This document shows positions 32,147 through 40,942 of a stretch of DNA of 61,039 nt, in pieces. Made by a program: the position numbers and the translations under genes. The first letter of the stretch is position 1. Each line of letters opens with the position of its first letter. The DNA comes from Clostridia bacterium (GTDB taxonomy: Bacteria > Bacillota > Clostridia > Oscillospirales > CAG-272), in the NCBI GenBank assembly GCA_017453365.1, contig JAFTKH010000004.1, positions 1-61,039 of the forward strand, given 5' to 3'. The notes beneath the pieces are model-generated. The model did not search any database and had not been told where the DNA came from. It saw only the letters and a list, made by a program, of their open reading frames with translations.

Positions 32147-33292
32147 ATGCAAAGATTTGTTCTTAATGAGACGTCCTACCACGGCAAGGGTGCGGTTAAA
32201 GCTGTCGCTGATGAAATTCTCGCTCGCGGCTTCAAGCGTGTACTCGTTGCTTCCGACCCCGACCTTATCAAATTCGGAGTAACGGCGAAGGTTACCGCCG
32301 TTCTTGACGCGGCAAAGATACCCTACGAGATTTTCTCTGATATCAAGCCCAACCCCACTATTGAAAACGTTCAGGCAGGAGTTGCGGCCTTCCGCGAGGC
32401 GGGGGCTGACTGTATAGTAGCTATTGGCGGAGGCTCATCTATAGACACCGCGAAGGCTATCGGTATCATTATAACCAACCCCGAGTTTTCGGATGTTCGC
32501 TCACTCGAGGGTGTTGCTCCCACGAAGAACAAGTGCGTGCCCATCATCGCCGTCCCCACCACCGCGGGCACTGCCGCAGAGGTTACGATAAACTACGTTA
32601 TTACCGATGTTGAGAAGAACAGGAAGATGGTATGCGTAGACGTTCATGACATTCCCGTCGTAGCAGTCGTCGACCCCGATATGATGGCTACTATGCCGAA
32701 GGGTCTCACCGCCGCTACGGGTATGGACGCACTGACACACGCTATCGAGGGATATATAACAGGCGGAGCCTGGGCTCTTTCCGATATGTTCCACATCGAA
32801 GCAATAAGAATTATTGCGAAATCCCTGCGCGGAGCTGTCGCGGGCACGGACGAGGGTCGCGAGGGCATGGCTCTCGGTCAGTACGTTGCAGGTATGGGCT
32901 TCTCGAACGTAGGTCTCGGAATAGTTCATTCTATGGCTCATCCTCTCGGCGCGCTCTACGACACTCCTCACGGTGTTGCAAACGCGATAATACTCCCCAC
33001 CGTTATGGAGTATAACGCAGAGGCAACGGGCGAGAAATATCGCGAGATAGCGAGAGCTATGGGCGTCGAGGGTGTTGACGCTATGACAACCGACGAGTAC
33101 AGACGTGCCGCAGTAGAGGCAGTCAAGCAGCTCTCAGCTGACGTTGGCATTCCCGCCAACCTTAAGGATATAGTGAATCCCGCGGATATTCCCTTCCTCG
33201 CTGAAAGTGCATACGCCGATGCGTGCCGCCCCGGCAACCCGAAGGAAACCTCTGTTGAGGATATCACGAAGCTTTATCTCTCCTTGATGTAA
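32147..33292 (+). CDS. fucO: lactaldehyde reductase
   Basis: A 381-residue group III iron-containing alcohol dehydrogenase. The residues track E. coli FucO very closely: MALGQYVAGMGFSNVGLG, PTTAGTAAEVTINYVITD and HPLGALYDTPHGVANAI. The last contributes metal-binding His residues, and GGGSSIDTAKAIG binds NAD. It reduces L-lactaldehyde to 1,2-propanediol during fucose or rhamnose breakdown. Neither fucose nor rhamnose genes are adjacent, so it may serve as a general redox sink. AAAGGA precedes the start. Confidence 0.93.
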   Translation: MQRFVLNETSYHGKGAVKAVADEILARGFKRVLVASDPDLIKFGVTAKVTAVLDAAKIPYEIFSDIKPNPTIENVQAGVAAFREAGADCIVAIGGGSSIDTAKAIGIIITNPEFSDVRSLEGVAPTKNKCVPIIAVPTTAGTAAEVTINYVITDVEKNRKMVCVDVHDIPVVAVVDPDMMATMPKGLTAATGMDALTHAIEGYITGGAWALSDMFHIEAIRIIAKSLRGAVAGTDEGREGMALGQYVAGMGFSNVGLGIVHSMAHPLGALYDTPHGVANAIILPTVMEYNAEATGEKYREIARAMGVEGVDAMTTDEYRRAAVEAVKQLSADVGIPANLKDIVNPADIPFLAESAYADACRPGNPKETSVEDITKLYLSLM

Positions 33293-33297
33293 TTTAA

Positions 33298-33336
33298 AGA
33301 GGCTAGCTCAAGTTTTTGCAACCGGAGCTAGCCTCT
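33298..33336 (+). terminator. terminator of fucO
   Basis: AGAGGCTAGCTC (33298-33309) pairs exactly with GAGCTAGCCTCT (33325-33336). The T tail is weak. Confidence 0.75.
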
Positions 33337-33408
33337 CTTCGCATAGTGGTAGATAAGAATTCAGAAAAACTCTTCCTCCGTAAGATGTACAAGGGTACAG
33401 ACAAGAGG

Positions 33409-33457
33409 AAAAACGGGTTGGCTAAAATTCCCTCGGAACTCAAGCCAACCCGTTTTA
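33409..33457 (-). terminator. terminator of the lipoprotein operon
   Basis: AAAACGGGTTGGCT and AGCCAACCCGTTTT form a 14-bp stem just past the stop of the last lipoprotein gene. Confidence 0.85.
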
Positions 33458-33469
33458 AAGCATAAACAA

Positions 33470-34054
33470 TTAATATTCAAAATTACAAGTCATCGTTGCC
33501 TCTCCGCTGTCTGCGGTGTAAGCAAGGGATATGCTCTCGACACTCTCGTCCGAGAGCTTAATTTTCGCCTTAACGTCGTAACCTATATCGACACCGAGAA
33601 CCGTCTCGGTGTTCTCTGCGGTAACAGTGAACTCGAGCTCTCCGTTCGCTTCGGTATAGGTTATTTTCTCGCCGTCGAGAATTATTTTACATGTAAGGAC
33701 GTTCACCACTAGCGTGCTTACTGTGCCCGTGACCGTACCGTCGGCAGCTACCGTGGCAGTTCCCTCTTCCTTCGTAAGAAGGCTTCCGGGCGTTGAGCTC
33801 GGAGTTAGCTCCGCAAGCTTATCCTTCGTATACGTTACGGTGAGTGCTCCGCCCGACCACGTGGCGATATATTCAGCACCGAGCTCTCCTAGCTCGGTGT
33901 CAAGGGAGCTTTCAAGCGTCGCTGCGACAGGCGCGCTCGCGCCAAGCGCTTCGCTATACTCACGAAGCTCGGGATAGGGCTCCGTGCAGGCAGTAGCAGT
34001 CAGCAACAGCAGGACAGCGGTAAGGAGCGCGGCCAATCTTTTAACAAAGGACAT
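33470..34054 (-). CDS. lipoprotein of a three-member family, member 3
   Basis: A 194-residue lipoprotein; the signal peptide ends at lipobox TATAC (Cys about 23). The C-terminal half contains TVTAENTETVLGVD, the signature shared with the two genes upstream, followed by a beta-rich KAKIKLSDESVESISLAYTA. The ATG at 34054 has GAGG 7 nt upstream; a GTG directly after the previous stop is a weaker alternative. Family not recognised. It is last in the operon. Confidence 0.75.
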   Translation of the reverse strand: MSFVKRLAALLTAVLLLLTATACTEPYPELREYSEALGASAPVAATLESSLDTELGELGAEYIATWSGGALTVTYTKDKLAELTPSSTPGSLLTKEEGTATVAADGTVTGTVSTLVVNVLTCKIILDGEKITYTEANGELEFTVTAENTETVLGVDIGYDVKAKIKLSDESVESISLAYTADSGEATMTCNFEY

Positions 34055-34066
34055 ATCCCGCCTCAC

Positions 34067-34738
34067 TTATTTTATCTCTATTTTCTGGTTGTCGTAGAAA
34101 TAGAAGGACTTAATGGTAATCTCGGTTTCGGACACCTGAGCTTCAGTATCGGCAGGGAGAGTGTAGGATATGATAACAGACGTAACAACAGCTCCGTCAT
34201 CGGTTATCTCCATAGAAACATCGACCGAAAGGTCCTCGGCAAGGCCTAATACCTCTGCGGTGTTCTCTGCAGGAACGATGCATCTCAAAATGTTATTCTC
34301 GTACTTAAAGTTCTTGATATATTCACTTGAGAGAGTCAGAGACATAGGACCCGCCTCGTTAGCGAAATTCTCCGCTGTCGAATCCCATTTTCCGCCGTCG
34401 ACACGCACACCCTTACCCTCGACGTACTCACGGAGCTCGGTCTTGGTCACTAAAGAGCCGATAACGGCGTCGCTAGCACCGGCATCCTCGATGCTGACAA
34501 GCTCGTCAACCTCGGTAATCAAAACAGAAGCTGCCGCGCCGTCGACAATTCCCGTTGTAAGGGTATACTGTGCCTCGAGCACAATGTCTCCTGTCGTCTG
34601 CGAGGTAGAGGTCACGGTCTTCGTGGGGCGGCTCACCTCAAACATATCGCCTACCATATCGACCTCATTGTCACCGCCGCAGGCGGCAAGAATGAGCACG
34701 AAGGAGAGCGCAAGTATAAGTGCAATAATTTTCTTCAT
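34067..34738 (-). CDS. lipoprotein of a three-member family, member 2
   Basis: A 223-residue lipoprotein with signal peptide and lipobox LAAC (Cys about 20). The shared C-terminal block is IVPAENTAEVLGLAEDLSV followed by SMEITDDGAVVTSVIISYTL. The N-terminal region differs from its neighbours. The gap to the upstream gene is 19 bp. It is probably an outer-surface protein of unknown function. Confidence 0.75.
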   Translation of the reverse strand: MKKIIALILALSFVLILAACGGDNEVDMVGDMFEVSRPTKTVTSTSQTTGDIVLEAQYTLTTGIVDGAAASVLITEVDELVSIEDAGASDAVIGSLVTKTELREYVEGKGVRVDGGKWDSTAENFANEAGPMSLTLSSEYIKNFKYENNILRCIVPAENTAEVLGLAEDLSVDVSMEITDDGAVVTSVIISYTLPADTEAQVSETEITIKSFYFYDNQKIEIK

Positions 34739-34757
34739 AACTCTATCCTTTCGTAAG

Positions 34758-35399
34758 TCAGCTCTCGGGGAACGTAAGCTCTATCACGTTTCGCGAATAC
34801 GACGTTCTGACGGTGACGGTCGCCCCCTCTATCGTAGTACAGGTAAGAACAACACCCGTAAGATAAGTGCCGTTAGCCGTAGCAGTAATAGAAATGTTTC
34901 CGACTGCCGAAAGGCTCGTTCCGAGAACCGCCTCGGAATTTTCGGGAGTTATGGCGGCAGTGAGAGTGTTTCCGTCCTCGCTGATAACCGCATCTGAAAG
35001 CAGGTCGGGGTCAAGATTGAGCTTAATTTCCGTAGCTACGGGAGATGACCCCCAATTCACTCCGTCGCCCGAATACTTTCCGTCCTTGCAGTAGACGGTG
35101 CCGCTGACGGTCTTAATTCTGTCGGCCACGCCTTCGTCAACAGCCTCTTCTACAGTGCGATATCTGTCGTACTCGTACGTGAATATTGAGTTCTCGCCCG
35201 CTACCTGAAGGTCGTACCAGCCCACGAGCTTTATACCGTTGGCATCAGTGTACTCAACGGACGTAACGGTTCTCGTGGGGTCAAGCTCCTCGGCATACGT
35301 ATAAATAGCCGGAAGCTTCTCTCCGCCACAGGAAACGAGTGCCGCACCTGTGGAAAGCACAAGCCCCAGAGCAAGAATCAAGCATAGAATTTTCTTCAT
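34758..35399 (-). CDS. lipoprotein of a three-member family, member 1
   Basis: A 213-residue lipoprotein with signal peptide and lipobox LVSC (Cys about 24). The shared block is AITPENSEAVLGTSLSAVG followed by beta-rich sequence. It is the first gene of the operon, with promoter and a roughly 145-nt leader at 35400-35575. Its Shine-Dalgarno GGAGA directly follows a hairpin like that of the structured leaders at 24520 and 49365. Confidence 0.75.
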   Translation of the reverse strand: MKKILCLILALGLVLSTGAALVSCGGEKLPAIYTYAEELDPTRTVTSVEYTDANGIKLVGWYDLQVAGENSIFTYEYDRYRTVEEAVDEGVADRIKTVSGTVYCKDGKYSGDGVNWGSSPVATEIKLNLDPDLLSDAVISEDGNTLTAAITPENSEAVLGTSLSAVGNISITATANGTYLTGVVLTCTTIEGATVTVRTSYSRNVIELTFPES

Positions 35400-35545
35400 T
35401 TAATTCTCCATTCCGCCGCCACACGGGCGACTCGGTCGAGGGCCTTTTTAAAGGAACCCCACAACGCATTATTTTTATGACGGATACTCCGCATATTGGC
35501 ACAGATACCGCCGCAACTCGCGCTACCGCATACCTGCACTATTTT
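35400..35545 (-). ncRNA. long leader sharing the 3' hairpin of the structured leaders
   Basis: The 5' leader of the lipoprotein operon. Its last segment, GTCGCC-CGTGT-GGCGGC and then GGAATGGAGA, matches the 3' hairpin plus Shine-Dalgarno of the leaders at 24520-24692 and 49365-49554, with a fully paired stem. The 5' part does not align with them. Confidence 0.35.
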
Positions 35546-35546
35546 A

Positions 35547-35575
35547 ATTATATATTTTGAAGCAGTGTTTGTCAA
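35547..35575 (-). promoter_or_regulatory. sigma-A promoter of the lipoprotein operon
   Basis: On the minus strand TTGACA (35570-35575), 17 bp, TATAAT (35547-35552). Confidence 0.9.
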
Positions 35576-35621
35576 TAGAGGAAAAATTTCTTTCCTCTAT
35601 GCTGTGTGCAGAATTTTTGCC

Positions 35622-36524
35622 CTAATTTTTATTCAAATTGACCAAAAATCTATCCTCGGCTTCTCTGACGAAATCCTTCGTTATCGAAATCAAGCGCTTA
35701 AGCGGCATGGTCAAAACCTTGTCCTGCTTTATGCATAGGGCGAGCGTCCGCGAAACCTCGGGCACTATCGGCAGGAGCATAACGTCGTCGTGCCGCCCCG
35801 ACAGAATAAGCTCGGAGAGCATACTGATACCGAGGCCGTGCTCTACCATAGATATGATAGCCGGGTCGTCGACATAAGTGGGGGTAACGAACGGCTTCAC
35901 GTTATTATCGCTGAAAACAGCGCTGATATCGTCGTCGAAGCCAAGCCCCGGCATAAGGAATTTCGTACCGTTAAATCCGGATATCGGAAACTCCCTCTCG
36001 CTCACAGGATACCCCTTCGGGAGTATCGCATAGAAGCGGTCGAGTGAGAGCGGCATCCACTTAAAATCGTATTTCGTGTTTTTCGAGCCGAAGCAGATAT
36101 CAAACCGTCCCTCGTCAAGTCCGCCGTAAAGCTCCGCGACGGTACCCGTCTGAATATTCACCGTAACGTCGGGAAATTCCTTATTAAACCTCTCGACTAT
36201 CGACGGTATCCACGCACTCGCAATGCTTGAGTAGGCGCCTATTCTTATGACGTTGTCACCGTAGGATTTCACAAGCTCGATTTCGTTGTATAGAGTCTCC
36301 TCGCACATCACAAGTTGGCGTATCTTCGGTATTATCCGCTCGCCGCCGGGCGTCAGCTTTATACCGAAATATCCCCTCTGCAATATAGAGAAGCCAAGCT
36401 CATCCTCGAGCGCGTTCATCATATGAGTAAGACCCGATTGAGTATATCCCAGCTTCTGTGCCGCAGCGGAAAAGCTTCCCATATCCACCGCCGTTAGGAG
36501 TGCCTTGTATTTGGATATATTCAC
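35622..36524 (-). CDS. LysR-family transcription regulator
   Basis: A 300-residue LysR regulator. The winged helix-turn-helix is at 1-60 (MGSFSAAAQKLGYTQSGLTH) and the periplasmic-binding-like effector domain at about 90-295. It lies 38 bp behind asd on the same strand and may be co-transcribed. Unusually, no divergent target is adjacent. The effector is unknown. Confidence 0.9.
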   Translation of the reverse strand: MNISKYKALLTAVDMGSFSAAAQKLGYTQSGLTHMMNALEDELGFSILQRGYFGIKLTPGGERIIPKIRQLVMCEETLYNEIELVKSYGDNVIRIGAYSSIASAWIPSIVERFNKEFPDVTVNIQTGTVAELYGGLDEGRFDICFGSKNTKYDFKWMPLSLDRFYAILPKGYPVSEREFPISGFNGTKFLMPGLGFDDDISAVFSDNNVKPFVTPTYVDDPAIISMVEHGLGISMLSELILSGRHDDVMLLPIVPEVSRTLALCIKQDKVLTMPLKRLISITKDFVREAEDRFLVNLNKN

Positions 36525-36562
36525 TTTCTTTACGTCCTTTCAATTTTCGGTCGGACTGCCTG

Positions 36563-37645
36563 TTATTTTGCGGTAAGATAACCCTCTCTGAAAAGAAGCT
36601 CCGCGATGAGAACCGCACCGCCGGCCGCTCCTCTTAAGGTATTGTGGGAAAGCCCTACGAACTTATAGTCGTATACGGTATCCTCACGAAGCCTTCCAAC
36701 GCTTACGCCCATTCCGCCGAAGATGTCGCGGTCGAGCTTTGTCTGGGGACGGTTATCCTCTTCAAAATAGGTGATAAACTGCTCGGGAGCAGAGGGCAGA
36801 CCGAGAGTCTGCGGCTTTCCGCTGAAGGCACGCCAGTCGGCGAGTATCTCTTCCTTCGTAGGCTTCTTATCAAACCTTACGAATACTGCCGCCATATGGC
36901 CGTCGGTAACGGGCACGCGAAGGCACTGCGTGGTGATAACGGGTGTCGCGGCGGGGACTATCTCACCGTCCTTCACCTCACCCCAAACGCGAAGGGGCTC
37001 ACGCTCACTCTTCTCCTCCTCGCCACCAATGAAGGGGATAAGGTTATCGACCATTTCAGGCCACTCGTTAAAGGTCTTTCCCGCTCCGCTTATAGCCTGA
37101 TAAGTGGTAGCTACTACTTCTTTAATTCCGTATTTCATAAGGGGGGTAAGCGCTCCGACGTAGGACTGTATCGAGCAGTTGGGCTTAACGGCAATGAAGC
37201 CGCGCTTCGTACCGAGTCTCTTCTTCTGTGCGTCGATTACCGCAAGATGAGCGTCGTTCACCTCGGGAATTACCATAGGAACGTCCGGTGTCCATCTGTT
37301 CGCGGAATTGTTCGACACGACGGGTATCTCCGCCTTCGCATATCTTTCCTCGAGTGCACGAGTTTCGTCCTTCGAGAGGCTGACAGCGCAGAACACGAAA
37401 TCAACGAGCTCGCCGACACGCTCAACCTCATCGGAAGATATTACATCCATATTAAGAATGCGCTCGGGACAGGGAGAGGTCATCTTCCATCTGCCGAGTA
37501 CGGCATGCCCGTACTTCTGTCCTGCGGACCTAGGGCCTGCTACGAGTGCCGTAATCTCAAAATAGGGGTGCTCGGAGAGGAGCATTATAAATCTCTGTCC
37601 TACCATTCCCGTTGCGCCGATAATACCAACCTTAAGCTTTTCCAT
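36563..37645 (-). CDS. asd: aspartate-semialdehyde dehydrogenase
   Basis: A 360-residue enzyme of the lysine/threonine/methionine pathway, converting aspartyl phosphate to aspartate semialdehyde with NADPH. It has the NADP site VGIIGATGMVGQRF, catalytic Cys in KPNCSIQS and His in RVPVTDGHMAAVF. It belongs to the archaeal/fungal-type branch rather than the E. coli type. The leader is only about 30 nt long, leaving no room for a lysine riboswitch. Confidence 0.95.
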   Translation of the reverse strand: MEKLKVGIIGATGMVGQRFIMLLSEHPYFEITALVAGPRSAGQKYGHAVLGRWKMTSPCPERILNMDVISSDEVERVGELVDFVFCAVSLSKDETRALEERYAKAEIPVVSNNSANRWTPDVPMVIPEVNDAHLAVIDAQKKRLGTKRGFIAVKPNCSIQSYVGALTPLMKYGIKEVVATTYQAISGAGKTFNEWPEMVDNLIPFIGGEEEKSEREPLRVWGEVKDGEIVPAATPVITTQCLRVPVTDGHMAAVFVRFDKKPTKEEILADWRAFSGKPQTLGLPSAPEQFITYFEEDNRPQTKLDRDIFGGMGVSVGRLREDTVYDYKFVGLSHNTLRGAAGGAVLIAELLFREGYLTAK

Positions 37646-37684
37646 TAGGGGTTTTCTCCTTAAAAAATATAAATAGTTTGATTT

Positions 37685-37713
37685 ATTTTATCACAGCGCG
37701 CGCGCAAAGTCAA
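37685..37713 (-). promoter_or_regulatory. sigma-A promoter of asd
   Basis: On the minus strand TTGACT (37708-37713), a 17-bp spacer rich in GCGC, TAAAAT (37685-37690). Confidence 0.85.
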
Positions 37714-37790
37714 GACGTTGGGAAAGAAAAGTCAGGCGCCGACTAACTTTTCTTGATTAAAAGCAAGCATTGAAGTTTTATCCGTTAGAG

Positions 37791-37817
37791 AAAAAAGACC
37801 GCAACGCGGTCTTTTTT
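37791..37817 (-). terminator. terminator of the spoIIIA operon
   Basis: AAAAAAGACCGC-AAC-GCGGTCTTTTTT. On the minus strand it follows the spoIIIAH stop by 2 bp. Confidence 0.95.
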
Positions 37818-37819
37818 CA

Positions 37820-38371
37820 TCACTTATTTATTATGCTTATGTTCTCCGGCGATATTCCCGTCGTCTCATAAACTATAGCAAATATCTGCGCCGCCTCTGC
37901 CGCCTGGAGCTCCTCCGCTCCGACTATAACGCTGACAGAGTCCTCGGAGATGACCGCTACGCAGTCCGTAAAGCCCTTTGCCTTCACAAGCGTTTCAATA
38001 TTCGCCTCGTTCTGGATATCGAGAGCTATCTGCGCAAGCTTATCACTGGCCTCTGCCTTCGCCTCTTCGGTTGCCTCATCGCTCTCGGACACGAGCTTCA
38101 ATACGTCGATAGCCTCATCTCTCGACTGCTGACGGTTGAGGACTGTAAGACTGAAATAATCCTCACCTTCGTCCGCTGCGCCGCCCGTAGCAGAGGTGTC
38201 GCCCGTGCCGTCGTCCATATTGTTATCCCCGTACCCCATAGCCCCCGTGGGGTCGTAAAAGATGCGGTAATTCGCGTATACCGCAACACCAATGAGCACC
38301 ACCGCGAGTAATACGGCGAGGCTCTTCGTCGCTCTCGACGAGAAGAACTTCTTTGCTTTTTCGTTTTTCAT
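37820..38371 (-). CDS. spoIIIAH: stage III sporulation protein AH
   Basis: A 183-residue protein with one N-terminal TM helix (about 15-35), an acidic Gly/Asp linker and a YscJ/FliF-like ring domain (about 100-183). It is made in the mother cell and interacts with forespore SpoIIQ across the intermembrane space to form the feeding channel. It is last of the eight-gene spoIIIA operon, 91 bp behind spoIIIAG. Confidence 0.93.
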   Translation of the reverse strand: MKNEKAKKFFSSRATKSLAVLLAVVLIGVAVYANYRIFYDPTGAMGYGDNNMDDGTGDTSATGGAADEGEDYFSLTVLNRQQSRDEAIDVLKLVSESDEATEEAKAEASDKLAQIALDIQNEANIETLVKAKGFTDCVAVISEDSVSVIVGAEELQAAEAAQIFAIVYETTGISPENISIINK

Positions 38372-38462
38372 TGTATTCGAAATCTCCTTTTCTTGTTACT
38401 GGTAAAGTCTATGCCGAGGTGTTTTTTGATATTACACTTTCCTCATTTCTTTTTTTGCGCGG

Positions 38463-38846
38463 TCATCTAAGCTGCTCAACGCGTATCCTGTTAGCGCCTA
38501 TTCCGTAAAGCGACGAGAGCGCGTCGGTCACCCTTTGCCGCACCTTATCGGAGCTGCCGCCCTCGCATACGACGATAATGCCCTTTATGACCTCGCGCTC
38601 CGACGTTCCAAAAGTGCCACCCTCTCTTTCATAGCTTATGAGCACACGGCACTCTCCCACGCCCTCGATAGCGGAGCAGATAGTCTCAATGCTCTCCTCC
38701 GTGCTGACCTCGGCCGTCGCGCTCTCTTTTGTATCGGACATACCGAAAAATATGAGAAGCACACCGAGACCGAACATAAGAGCAACAGCAAGCATCCCCT
38801 TCGTCCCGAAGATACCGAGGCTACCCGATTTCGATTTTACATTCAC
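38463..38846 (-). CDS. spoIIIAG: stage III sporulation protein AG
   Basis: A 127-residue protein, shorter than B. subtilis SpoIIIAG (about 229). One TM helix (about 17-35), then the ring-building domain with GECRVLISYEREG and IKGIIVVCEGGSSDKVRQRV. It oligomerises into a large ring of the mother cell-forespore channel. It overlaps spoIIIAF by 26 bp. Confidence 0.92.
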   Translation of the reverse strand: MNVKSKSGSLGIFGTKGMLAVALMFGLGVLLIFFGMSDTKESATAEVSTEESIETICSAIEGVGECRVLISYEREGGTFGTSEREVIKGIIVVCEGGSSDKVRQRVTDALSSLYGIGANRIRVEQLR

Positions 38847-39276
38847 ATTCTCTGACCTCCAGATTTTCTTCTATATAGTTCTCTATCGCGCGGTAGTCGA
38901 GAAGCGCAGCGCTCCCCGACATAACGACAACAATTTTGTCGGCCGAAAGAGTCTCTAGGTCAAAACCCTCGCACCTCACGACGAAATTCTCCTCGCTCGC
39001 GCCGAAGCGCTGAGCAAGAGCTTTAGCAACCCCCTCCGAGAAGGCCTCCTCTCCCACCTCACCGACACTGCCAGAGACAGCATCACCGAAGCTGAAGCTC
39101 GGCAGCTCCAGCTCCGACAGCGCTGTAAAAATCCCGCCAAGCGGAACGAGGACGAAAGAGAGCAGCACGGCTCCCGCGGCCATTTTCACAGGGGGTAAAA
39201 GCTCGCGGTGTGAGAGGTGTGTCGCTATGGCGGTGATGAGTGAAAGCGTGATACCCGATATAAGATATTCCTTCAA
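38821..39276 (-). CDS. spoIIIAF: stage III sporulation protein AF
   Basis: A 151-residue protein with two N-terminal TM helices (about 5-22 and 32-52) and a soluble C-terminal domain. Position and shape match SpoIIIAF. It overlaps spoIIIAE by 4 bp. Confidence 0.88.
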   Translation of the reverse strand: MKEYLISGITLSLITAIATHLSHRELLPPVKMAAGAVLLSFVLVPLGGIFTALSELELPSFSFGDAVSGSVGEVGEEAFSEGVAKALAQRFGASEENFVVRCEGFDLETLSADKIVVVMSGSAALLDYRAIENYIEENLEVRECECKIEIG

Positions 39277-40355
39277 AATCCAACCTCCACCTTAAGCAGC
39301 AGTACAATTTCAAGTATGTAAACGACGCAAGTTATGACGTACACAGCGATAAGGGCGTCAAGGGCGTCGCGGAGCGCGGACAGGCATGCTACTCCCTCGT
39401 CGGCGGCGCAAAACTCCAGAAAGCCGATAGCCAAAAAAAAGCACAGCTTATAAAGGAGCAGCATAACGAGAGGTGTAAGCGCCGTGAGAGCTATAATAAG
39501 CACCGCACTGCCTCCTATCACCCCCTTCGCATAAGTAAGTCCCCCGACGAGCGTGGAAAGCGCGCCCGCAACGGTGCCACCAACTATCGGAAGAATGCTC
39601 GTAGAGGCATATCTCGCAGCTCGGAGAGCCATATTATCGCTCGATGCGGAAATAAGTGTCTGCAAGGACAAAAGGCCCAGGAGCACCGTGCAGACTATTC
39701 CCACCCCCTTGGTAAACGCAGAACGAACTCCCCTCGCTACTGTGCGGAGACCTCCACCAAAGGCCGAGACAAGACCCGAGAAAAACATAGCGATGACTAA
39801 GGTCATAAGAAAACTACGCGAAAAAAGAGAGGAAAGCTCGAGTGTAAGGCCGACACCGATACCGGCAGTCCCCGCGCTTAAGGTGCCGCCGCCCATAGCC
39901 ACAGCAGATAAAAGTATAGGTGCCGTAGCCGAAAAAAAGCCCGAGAGGACTGATAAGCTCTCCGATATCTCTTCTATGAGCGGCATAATACGCAAAAAGA
40001 CGGCGAAGGCTCCGACCGTGGAGGCGGCAGCGCGTACAAGCGGAGCGAGCTCCCCCGAAACTGAGCCCGCGAGCGCAATCAGAACCGACACCCCGAGAAG
40101 CAAAAAGAAAAAAGAAACTATTCTCCCGCGAGAGCTCGAAAGCGCTGCGGCGAGCTCGTGAAGAAGCGCATCGAGACCGAGCGAGCTTATAAGCTCCTCG
40201 GGGTCGGTGACGGGCAGTGTCCCCTCGGGCACTGCCTCGCGGTATTCATCGATAAGTGCCTCTCCCTCACCGTCTGCCAGCACCGTAATGCAGGAAAGCG
40301 AAAAAAGCGCCACAAGGATAATGACAAAAAGTAAACATTTCTTTCCGTTTTTCAT
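39273..40355 (-). CDS. spoIIIAE: stage III sporulation protein AE
   Basis: A 360-residue protein with a signal-like N-terminus (MKNGKKCLLFVIILVALF) and about seven further TM helices. It is the largest membrane component of the SpoIIIA complex. The ATG at 40355 overlaps the spoIIIAD stop in an ATGA arrangement, supporting this start over the longer frame. Confidence 0.93.
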   Translation of the reverse strand: MKNGKKCLLFVIILVALFSLSCITVLADGEGEALIDEYREAVPEGTLPVTDPEELISSLGLDALLHELAAALSSSRGRIVSFFFLLLGVSVLIALAGSVSGELAPLVRAAASTVGAFAVFLRIMPLIEEISESLSVLSGFFSATAPILLSAVAMGGGTLSAGTAGIGVGLTLELSSLFSRSFLMTLVIAMFFSGLVSAFGGGLRTVARGVRSAFTKGVGIVCTVLLGLLSLQTLISASSDNMALRAARYASTSILPIVGGTVAGALSTLVGGLTYAKGVIGGSAVLIIALTALTPLVMLLLYKLCFFLAIGFLEFCAADEGVACLSALRDALDALIAVYVITCVVYILEIVLLLKVEVGF

Positions 40356-40726
40356 TTCATATATTCTATTCCAAGTCCTATTATTTCGCGGAGCGTCGGC
40401 AAAATAAGGAGTAAAATCTCGACACGTCCCGCCACTAACATAGCCGAGGCCACCCCGGCCTCGCCAAGCTCGCGACACACGTCGGCAGAAACTCCAAAAA
40501 TATAGCTCGCTCCTATTATCTTAAGAAGAAGGAGTGCCGCATCGGCAACGTCCTCTCCGAAATACGACGTGTCGAGTCCCGAAGCGAGCCTACCTATTCC
40601 AAGGAAGGCGAAGGAGATGGCACCGACGATAGCAACAGAGGACACAAGCTTCGCTCCACGAAAGCCGAGCTCGCGAAGGAGAAACGCGAGGACAGCGCAG
40701 GTAAGACAAATTCCTATCGCGCGCAT
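40352..40726 (-). CDS. spoIIIAD: stage III sporulation protein AD
   Basis: A 124-residue membrane protein with four helices, close to the usual length of about 130. The start at ATG 40726, 9 bp after the spoIIIAC stop, gives MRAIGICLTCAVLAFLLREL; the longer frame would run back through spoIIIAC. Confidence 0.9.
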   Translation of the reverse strand: MRAIGICLTCAVLAFLLRELGFRGAKLVSSVAIVGAISFAFLGIGRLASGLDTSYFGEDVADAALLLLKIIGASYIFGVSADVCRELGEAGVASAMLVAGRVEILLLILPTLREIIGLGIEYMK

Positions 40727-40734
40727 AGCATCGC

Positions 40735-40932
40735 TCAAAGCCCAAACACCTCTCTTAACCGCGAGATAAGCTCCCCCATTTCCGCCGCAAGAAGAAGAAA
40801 AATTATTATCATTCCAGTTATTGAAACGAGTGTCGACTGCTCGTCTCTGCCGGCCTTTGAGAGCACCTGACATATCACGGCGACTATCATCCCTACACCG
40901 CCGACCTTAAGTACAATATCGATTCCTATCAT
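40735..40932 (-). CDS. spoIIIAC: stage III sporulation protein AC
   Basis: A 65-residue two-helix membrane protein with the conserved VLSKAGRDEQSTLVSITGMI loop between helices. The length matches B. subtilis SpoIIIAC (68 aa). Confidence 0.93.
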   Translation of the reverse strand: MIGIDIVLKVGGVGMIVAVICQVLSKAGRDEQSTLVSITGMIIIFLLLAAEMGELISRLREVFGL

Positions 40933-40942
40933 TTTGAGCTCC

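Noticed and set aside
36644..37648. A 334-codon open frame antisense to asd
   Set aside because: A mirror of the asd coding sequence with no start signal.
37646..37684. Lysine riboswitch before asd
   Set aside because: The leader is about 30 nt long and contains no such motif.
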